A stretch of 50,349 nucleotides of DNA from Balamuthia mandrillaris (lineage: Eukaryota > Discosea > Longamoebia > Balamuthiidae): assembly GCA_031835245.1 (NCBI GenBank), contig JAVKOQ010000365.1, positions 1 through 50,349 of the forward strand, read 5' to 3'. Shown one piece after another: positions 44,469 through 50,349 of this stretch. The first letter of the stretch is position 1. Every line of letters starts with the position of its first letter. The notes under the pieces were generated by a model, which made no database searches, was not told where the DNA came from, and was given only the letters and a program-made list of their open reading frames with translations. The position numbers were made by a program, and so were the translations under genes.

Positions 44469-45362
44469 CTCTGTGTCGTCTGCCTTAGTTTTTTTTGGCT
44501 TAAAATCACTTACCTTTGTTTGATAGATTGTCGGTGTTGATCCAGTGGGTTCAATCCTTGCAGGCCCAGGTCCCATTACCCCCTATCACGTAAGTGCTCG
44601 CTGCGCTTATTCTTTGCTTTCTTCATTGTTCCTTCTTCTGATCTCTCTCTTCACACAAAGGTGGAAGGAATTGGATACGACTTTATTCCAGATGTATTGG
44701 ATACCTCCTTGGTGGACAAGTGGGTCAAGACTGAGGACAAGGAATCCTTCGTGATGGCCCGTAGGATGATCCGAGAGGAGGGCATTCTCTGCGGTGGCTC
44801 CTCCGGTTCCATCATGTATACCGCCCTGCAGGAGGCCAAGGAGCTGAAGAAAGGACAGCGCTGTGTGGTCATCGTCTGCGACTCTGTGCGCAACTACCTC
44901 ACCAAGTTCCTGGACGACCGCTGGATGATCGACTTTGGCTTCTACGATGCCCCCGCTCATCCTCTCCTCGGTGAGAAGACCATTGGCCAGTTGGACCTGC
45001 CCACTCCTGCCGTGCTTCCCTCTACCGCCACCTGCAAGGAAGTGCTGAGCTTCATGGACCAACAGGGTCAGTCCTTTGCTCCTCTTGTGTCGGAGGAGAA
45101 AGGATTGGAGGCGGTTGTGGATGAGGCCAGCCTCCTTGCTTACCTTCAGGCAGAGGGCAGCGGCATCGAGGACGCCGCCTTTAGTGCTCGTGTTGCTGAG
45201 TTTAGGGAATTGGACCCATCTGTACCCCTCACTCGTGCGCGCTTCTCCCTGGCTCGGCAGTCGCCTTGCTTTGTCGTGGAGAAGAAGGAGTCTAAGAAGA
45301 TTCTCAAGGCTGTGCTTACCCGACGTGACCTTCTTCATGTTTTGGCTCCTTCCTCCAACTGA
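43323..45362 (+). CDS. CBS: Cystathionine beta-synthase
   Basis: Seven exons (43323-43360, 43593-43696, 43778-43992, 44066-44200, 44264-44425, 44527-44589, 44661-45362) give 472 residues in phase. Motifs in order: [27 protein letters not shown] with the PLP lysine (GGSVKDR); [20 protein letters not shown] (SGNTG phosphate-binding loop partner); [33 protein letters not shown] (GTGGT loop); [14 protein letters not shown]; and CGGSSGS. A C-terminal pair of CBS-type segments follows ([18 protein letters not shown]..., then [17 protein letters not shown]). The enzyme joins homocysteine and serine to cystathionine in transsulfuration, cytosolic. The N-terminus is only about 25 residues before the catalytic core and lacks the CxH heme ligands of animal CBS, so it is probably heme-free like yeast Cys4. 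Confidence 0.95.
43384..43520. repeat. CT-rich tandem tract in CBS intron 1
   Basis: Repeats of CTCTCTCCCTTCCT-like units on the coding strand, filling most of the first CBS intron (43361-43592). Confidence 0.9.
44430..44470. repeat. CT microsatellite in CBS intron 5
   Basis: CT run on the coding strand directly after the donor at 44426. Confidence 0.85.
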
Positions 45363-45436
45363 AAGCCAACCGATTGAGAAATGAGTCGTGTTATAAAACC
45401 TGCTTTTTAACAAAAACATTTACAAAGTGAGGCGTG

Positions 45437-45724
45437 TTATTCCTTGGTGGAGTGCACAAACTCGGTGACCGCATCTTGGAATTGCTCCACCCGTTGCAGC
45501 TCTGGCACGTGCGCCTTTGTTGTTGGCAGGAGAGAAGAAAGAGAGAGGGTAAGTAAAGAGTGAGAGATGAAAAGGAGAGGATGGAAGGCACCAAAGGAAG
45601 CGCGTCCACATCGGTTACAACGTGCTCAAAGGTAACCAGCTGGCTGGCCATGTTTGCGTTGAAACTGTCCATCAGTAACTCCGCATAGCGATAGGGCGCC
45701 ACCTTATTGATTGTTGCGAAGAGC

Positions 45725-45765
<41 letters not shown>

Positions 45766-46799
45766 AAGTTGGTCTTTTAAAACATGATAGCAATGGAGAA
45801 GAGGCAGTGTAAAATGTACCGTATCCTCAGTAGCCCAAAGAAGAAGGACAGGCACGTCAGTCAGCTCCTTCTCGAGCTCTGCTACATCAGATGGTTTGAT
45901 AGCTTTTTTTTTTTCGTTGTTCAGAACCAAAGTAAAAGTTAAAGCTAGCGAAGGGTGCCATGCATACCTGGTGCTATCAAGATGAGTCGCTTGATGTTGG
46001 CAGAGAACTCTCGCAGTAGCTCGATGGCAAGTCTGCCGCCGTAGCTCCTCGCCACGATGTTGAATTTGATGGCTGCCGCGGCCTCCTCCTCCTCTGTAGG
46101 GGCGAGTCTCTTCTGGGTGATGAACTGACGAAGGGCCTCCAACCTCTCCTTCAGAGTGGGCCTGGGGTTTGCGGTGGGACCCGGTTGGGACTGGCCGTGG
46201 CCCAACAGGTCAAAGGCGTAGTAGCGTCCTAGCCCCTCGAAGAAGGGGAGGTGAGGCTTCCAGTGAAGAGCGTTCTGGTGGTTCTTGTCTGCTCCATGAA
46301 TCAACAACCACCTTGAGCGGGCAAAGAAAGAAAGAAAGAAAGGACAAGAAAAGAAACGAAACGACAAGCAAGAAAGAAAGAATGAAGGAAGCAAGGAAGG
46401 AAAGTAAGAAAGGACAAGAAGGAAAGCAAACAAATATACAATAACTTCTGAGACAGAATAATAGATTAGCACGTACGCTTCCTCTCCTTCCTCGCCGCCA
46501 TACAACACGTGCATGATGGAGTCGGTGCCAGGGACAGCAAAGTACTCATCCCTCCCATGCCGCTGCTGTGAGCCTCCTGCGGCGAGCGTCTCTCCTCCTC
46601 CTTTCCCTTCCTGTTGCCCGGCGGAGGGCCACACGGCACCTTGCTTTTGCGCTTGTTGCCCGGTGCTGACGACGTAGAAGAGCGCAACGCAAACCACCGC
46701 CAAGACCACCAGCACCGCTTTGTTGTGTTGCATCCACCATCGGCGTAGCCACCACCCCCTCCCTACCACCAGGCTGGCCTCCGCCGTGCTCCCAAACAT
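45437..46799 (-). CDS. Alpha/beta hydrolase with an N-terminal membrane anchor
   Basis: Multi-exon gene on the minus strand. Start at 46799 gives MFGSTAEASLVVGRGWW, then a hydrophobic segment AVLVVLAVVCVALFYVV (about residues 29-45), a signal anchor preceded by Arg and Lys. A Gly/Gln-rich linker follows. The hydrolase fold has WLLIHGADKNHQN (oxyanion-loop HG), YYAFDLLGHGQSQ, a nucleophile elbow IVARSYGGRLAIEL (AxSxGG, with Ala in place of the first Gly of GxSxG), VPVLLLWATEDT with the likely acid, and FEHV or AHVPELQRVEQF with the likely His. The last exon ends FVHSTKE with the stop at 45437-45439, 74 nt from the CBS stop. Substrate unknown; esterase or lipase-like activity at a membrane is the safest reading. 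Middle exon borders are uncertain. Confidence 0.8.
45733..45762. repeat. GA microsatellite in a hydrolase intron
   Basis: GA on the plus strand, CT on the coding strand, between the exon with WATEDT and the exon with VAPYRYAELLMDSF. Confidence 0.85.
46319..46432. repeat. AAAG/AAGG purine tract in a hydrolase intron
   Basis: About 110 nt of A/G sequence, almost pure pyrimidine on the hydrolase coding strand, in the intron upstream of the WLLIHG exon. Confidence 0.85.
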
Positions 46800-47169
46800 T
46801 GGTTGGTTGGTTGGTTGGGTTGGGTTGGGTTGGGTTGGGTTGGGTTGGGTTGGGTTGGGTTGGGTTGGGTTGGGTTGGGTTGGGTTGGGTTGGGTGTTGT
46901 CTGCCGCTCCCTTTCTCTCTCTCTCGCTCACGCCACAATTCGGCCGATATTTCTCAAGAAATATTCCTGTTTTTGGTTTCAGTGTGATAATTTTTTCGAT
47001 ATGCGATGCCCATTTTGAATAATCGATATGGATGAAAAATGAATAATTTGATGAAAAAAAAATTGTCAGAAATTTCCAATTATGGAGCATCTATCGGCAA
47101 AAAGAAAAAGGGAAGAAGAAATCGAGAAGGAAACAAAAAGTGTCTGACATTTCTGTTTGTCGAAGGGGT
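46800..47169. promoter_or_regulatory. Divergent promoter region between the hydrolase and the USP gene
   Basis: 370 nt between divergent starts. It is filled by the TTGGG tandem tract next to the hydrolase start and by AT-rich DNA (46970-47100, with runs of A and GATGAAAAATGAATAATTTG-like words) before the USP start. Confidence 0.5.
46801..46893. repeat. TTGGG tandem repeat at the hydrolase 5' end
   Basis: GGTT units followed by about 16 copies of TTGGG, starting directly next to the hydrolase ATG on its 5' side. On the hydrolase RNA strand it reads CCCAA, on the other strand it is G-rich with runs of three G. Frames giving NPTQP repeats are artefacts if the start at 46799 is right. Confidence 0.95.
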
Positions 47170-48175
47170 ATGCCCACGCAGTTTGTCCAGCAAGCCAACG
47201 AAGACCAAATAAATAATTTAGAGAGAGAAAGAGAACGGAGGAAGAGGAGAGAGAGAGAGGCCGAGCACTACTGGGGCGCCCACATGGAGCAAAAGCACAG
47301 GCAGAAGAGCAACGTGACGATGGGGGAGGGCGGCAAGGTGGACGTGGACGAGCTGCTGGCCTCCTCCGCCAGCCTCTTGCCCCGCCGCCTCGCCTTCCAC
47401 AAAGCCAAACGGGTGGACTCCCTGCAAACGCTTCGCTCCACCTACGCCCCGCTCAACCCCTCCTACGGGCAAGGCGCCCGGCAGCAACACCGCAGCAGGG
47501 GCGGCGGCCACGATGATGCCGAGGGCGAGGACTTGGCTACCTTCTTGGAACGCCACAAGCAAAGCTCCGGAGCAAACAACAGCAGTAAGGCCTTGGGGAA
47601 GAAATCGAAAACCAAGTCCTCACAAAGGTTGGAAGAGGCGGAAGGGCCCAACCCGGAGTACTCCCTGTGCCCCAAGGCCAAGGTGTGGGAGCTGTTGGAA
47701 TGGAAGCAGGTCAGAAAGCTGGGGCCTGGCCTGCACAACCTCGGCAACACCTGCTTTCTCAACTCCGTCCTGCAGTGCCTGACGTACACCCCGCCTCTAG
47801 CCAACTACTGCCTTCAACGCTCTCATTCTAAAACTTGTACCTCCTCCTCCTTCTTTTTTCACCCTCCTTTCTTTCTTGTTTGATGTTTTTCATCTTCCTT
47901 CTTCATTTTTCTTTCTGCCTTCTTTCCTTCTTTCGTTCTTTCTTGTTTTCGTTCTTTAAGGATACCGTCTCCTCGCCCTTTTGTTCTTTGTTCTATCAAG
48001 TAGATCTTATTGATGCGGTCGCTAATATATTGTTGCGGTGATGATAATAGGCAGACGGGTAGGCTTCTGCGCGTTTTGTACGATGGAGGGTCACATTGCC
48101 AAAGCTCTAAAGACACCTGGTGGCGCCTTTGCTCCCAAACCCATCGTTGCCAACTTACGAGGTTACTTTTCTTCT

Positions 48176-48224
<49 letters not shown>

Positions 48225-50349
48225 AACTCACATTTGAAGAAGAAAGAAGAAAGAAGAAAGAAGAAAGCAGAAAGCAAAACGAACACCAAAAAAGCGAGAT
48301 TAAAACAAAAAAACTTAAACGGAAAGAAAGATTTATTATTTTTAACTGGTTGGTATTACAGCTATCGTTCGCCACTTTCGGCTAGGCAGGCAGGAAGATG
48401 CTCATGAGTTTCTGCGTTACCTCGTGGAATCACTTCACAAAGCCTCTTTACCTAAACTCCCGTTCGTTCTTCTTTCTGCTCGCTTCTTTCATTTGCTTCT
48501 CTTCATGGACATACTTACTTTTCCTTTTAAAGTAGTGAGCAGCAAGACAAAGCAAAGATGATGCTAATACAACAAACATCATTGGTACATCGCATTTTTG
48601 GAGGTTACCTGCAGAGCCAGGTAACTTGCGCTGCATGCTCTTTCAACTCAAACACATTCGATCCATTCCTGGACTTGTCTTTGGAGATACGTCAAAACAA
48701 GTGCAACTCATTAGCGGATGCTTTTGCACATTTCACCAAACGAGAAACTCTAGACACCGCTAACCTATACAAGTGTGAAAGGTTCTCCCTCTCTTCCTTA
48801 GGCCCTTTAAACACTTAGATTTCTAATTGCATGCTGTCATTTTATAGTTGTAATAAGCGAAGTAGAGCCACAAAGCAATTTACTATTTTCGAGGCACCAA
48901 GCGTTCTAACCGTGCAACTCAAACGCTTTGCTTTCAGTGGTATGTTTGGAGGAAAGATCAACAAATACATCCAATTTCCTCGTCGGCTTTGCTTAAAACC
49001 ATTTATGAGTGCTAATCAGGTTTGTTGTTGCTTTGCAAGACTGCATTTTCTCCACTCGTTTTTTTTTGCCTACACATCTCCATTCTAATACTTACCTCAT
49101 CTGTAATAGAGTGATAAGAATCCAATCTACACTCTTTATGGCGTGTTGGTGCATAGTGGATATGATACTCGTGCAGGGCACTACTATTGCTTCATCAAGA
49201 ACTCGAATGGAATCTGGTATGAAATGAATGATAGTTCGGTAGGTGCTCCCTCTTGTTCTTCCCTTTCTTATCCTCTCTGAAACTTACCGACAAATCTTTC
49301 TTGACGCGACGTACAGTGCTCGCAAGTGAGCGAGCAAGCAGTTCTCAAACAGCAAGCATACATGCTATTTTATGTCCGTGAGCCGTCTTCTTTACCTGAA
49401 ACCCACTCCAGCAGTGGCAGCGAGGAAAGCGAAAGCGAAAAGGAAGTTTCCAATAACCGTAGCAACAAATCTTCATCTCACCCCTCCTCTACCACCACGT
49501 CGCCTAACACTACACCCAAAACATCAAAGCTTCAATCTAAAAACAATACCACTGCGTCTTCTTCTCCTGTATCTCCTTCTCCTCTTTCTTCATCCACAAA
49601 GATGTCTTCCCTCACAAATAGACACATGACTCACACTAAGCCTACAGACAACCATAACCCCAAGAAACGCAAACGAGAGCAGCATCATTCGCTGCCTACC
49701 GATCTTTCTGACGAAAAGAAAGAAACGCAAAAAGAACCAGCAGGGGGAGCAGCACCAGCAACACCCACTAAACCTTCTCCTATTCTCCTCTTTTCATCTA
49801 ACGGCAATTCACCAAAGCCTCCTTCAATCGCTACCTCGCCACAAAGCGGTACCACTTCTTCCAACTCTGTTCCTACTACCCTAGCTTCCACAACATCAAA
49901 TAGTATTGTGGAGTCAAGTGGAGGAGCGATGTCTAAACGACAAAGAAGGAAGAAAAGAAGACAGGAAAATGAGGAGCAACGACGGCTATCGCTCGATAGT
50001 CAAACAACAGCTGATAGTACCAACGAAGATCTTGGACAGAAGATTAGTCGCTCCTCGGTAATCACAGCGTCACAAACTAGAAGTACTTCTTCCCCTTCTA
50101 CGGCATCCTCATCTCCATCTATACCTATAGCCAATACATCACAACCACCTTCTACTTCTACAAACGCCACACTTCAAACCAATGGAAGCGAGTCCCCTGC
50201 TATGGTTACCATCCCTACGAACAAAACATCTGATACCAAGTCAGTGGACCAACTGGGAGAACAAGGTTTAGGATTATTTGGTGCATCCAAGTGGGCCTCT
50301 GGATCCATCTTTGGTTCCACGGCCACTCTTGCTTCTCGCACACCAATCC
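47170..50349 (+). CDS. USP36: USP36/USP42-type ubiquitin-specific protease, partial at the 3' side
   Basis: Exons 47170-47836, 48051-48161, 48362-48461, 48536-48781, 48848-49019, 49110-49238 and 49317 to the window end join in phase; the gene is open at 50349. After an Arg/Glu-rich N-terminus come the USP boxes: [20 protein letters not shown] (catalytic Cys), [40 protein letters not shown] with a later CNKRSRA (zinc-knuckle Cys), [13 protein letters not shown], then [20 protein letters not shown] (catalytic His) and WYEMNDSS (Asp). Order and wording match animal USP36/42. The tail is Ser/Thr-rich with KR patches (NPKKRKREQ and [11 protein letters not shown]) suited to nucleolar import. USP36 removes ubiquitin from nucleolar and other substrates. 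The ATG at 47170 is the first in frame after non-ATG sequence. Confidence 0.93.
48178..48222. repeat. CT microsatellite in a USP intron
   Basis: About 42 nt of CT on the coding strand in the intron 48162-48361, followed by an AAGAAAG-type stretch. Confidence 0.9.

Noticed and set aside
44607-45419. 270-codon frame antisense to the last CBS exon
   Set aside because: The plus strand codes for a clear CBS C-terminus; the antisense frame is a shadow without motifs.
46801-46893. Interstitial telomere
   Set aside because: TTGGG is not a known standard telomere unit and the array begins with GGTT units inside a promoter; a plain microsatellite is the simpler reading.
46546-47090. NPTQP pentapeptide-repeat protein upstream of the hydrolase
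   Set aside because: Comes from the TTGGG array. The hydrolase has its own ATG at 46799 followed by a good membrane anchor.

Overview
The window is nuclear DNA of a unicellular eukaryote. Genes are dense and cut by many short GT-AG introns, mostly 40-200 nt. The gene set fits Amorphea, and most probably Amoebozoa. A complete neurofibromin (NF1) and a KICS2 (KICSTOR) homologue point to the animal/fungus/amoebozoan side. A mitochondrial gamma-carbonic-anhydrase subunit, a family generally missing from opisthokonts, argues against animals and fungi. Introns carry long CT-rich runs on the coding strand of genes on both strands, which recalls what is reported for Physarum-like slime moulds. The organism assignment is inference.

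Layout. 1-2840 is an AT-rich, gene-poor block with the remains of a pogo-type DNA transposase (about 1.5-2.34 kb). 2.84-4.97 kb (-) is an eroded Crinkler/CR-type NTPase-nuclease gene. 5.07-5.44 kb is a scrap made of a dispersed repeat, a TTTTC tract and a 48-bp Fanzor fragment. 5.76-16.74 kb (-) is full-length neurofibromin with RasGAP, Sec14 and PH-like modules. 17.26-18.44 kb (+) is a DFR/CCR-like extended SDR. 18.86-22.08 kb (+) is an RNase II/R-family exonuclease, probably mitochondrial. 22.59-25.96 kb (+) is a RhoGEF (DH-PH) with a long disordered tail. 26.30-28.40 kb (-) is a TBC1D22-type RabGAP. 29.16-36.62 kb (+) is a Swr1/Domino/EP400-type remodeller ATPase with HSA and SANT modules. 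36.81-37.98 kb (-) is the gamma-carbonic-anhydrase-like protein. 38.3-40.23 kb is mobile DNA: the C-terminal half of a Fanzor (eukaryotic TnpB), a C2H2 zinc-finger ORF, an 84-bp-arm palindrome and 18-bp terminal inverted repeats. 40.64-43.00 kb (+) is KICS2, 43.32-45.36 kb (+) cystathionine beta-synthase, 45.44-46.80 kb (-) a membrane-anchored alpha/beta hydrolase, and 47.17 kb to the window end (+) a USP36/42-type deubiquitinase that runs off the edge.

The host genes are not an operon. Several act in small-GTPase and growth signalling (NF1 on Ras, the DH-PH protein on Rho, TBC1D22 on Rab, KICS2 on nutrient/TOR control) and two in chromatin or nucleolar work (Swr1-type ATPase, USP36-like). 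Gene starts are often divergent with shared promoters (NF1/SDR, TBC1D22/Swr1, hydrolase/USP), and ends are often convergent with little spacing (CBS/hydrolase 74 nt, Swr1/gamma-CA 187 nt).

The most unusual signal is the mobile locus at 38.3-40.2 kb, whose pieces recur, rearranged, near 5 kb and 17 kb. Exon borders were read by eye from GT/AG sites and frame continuity, so they are provisional.
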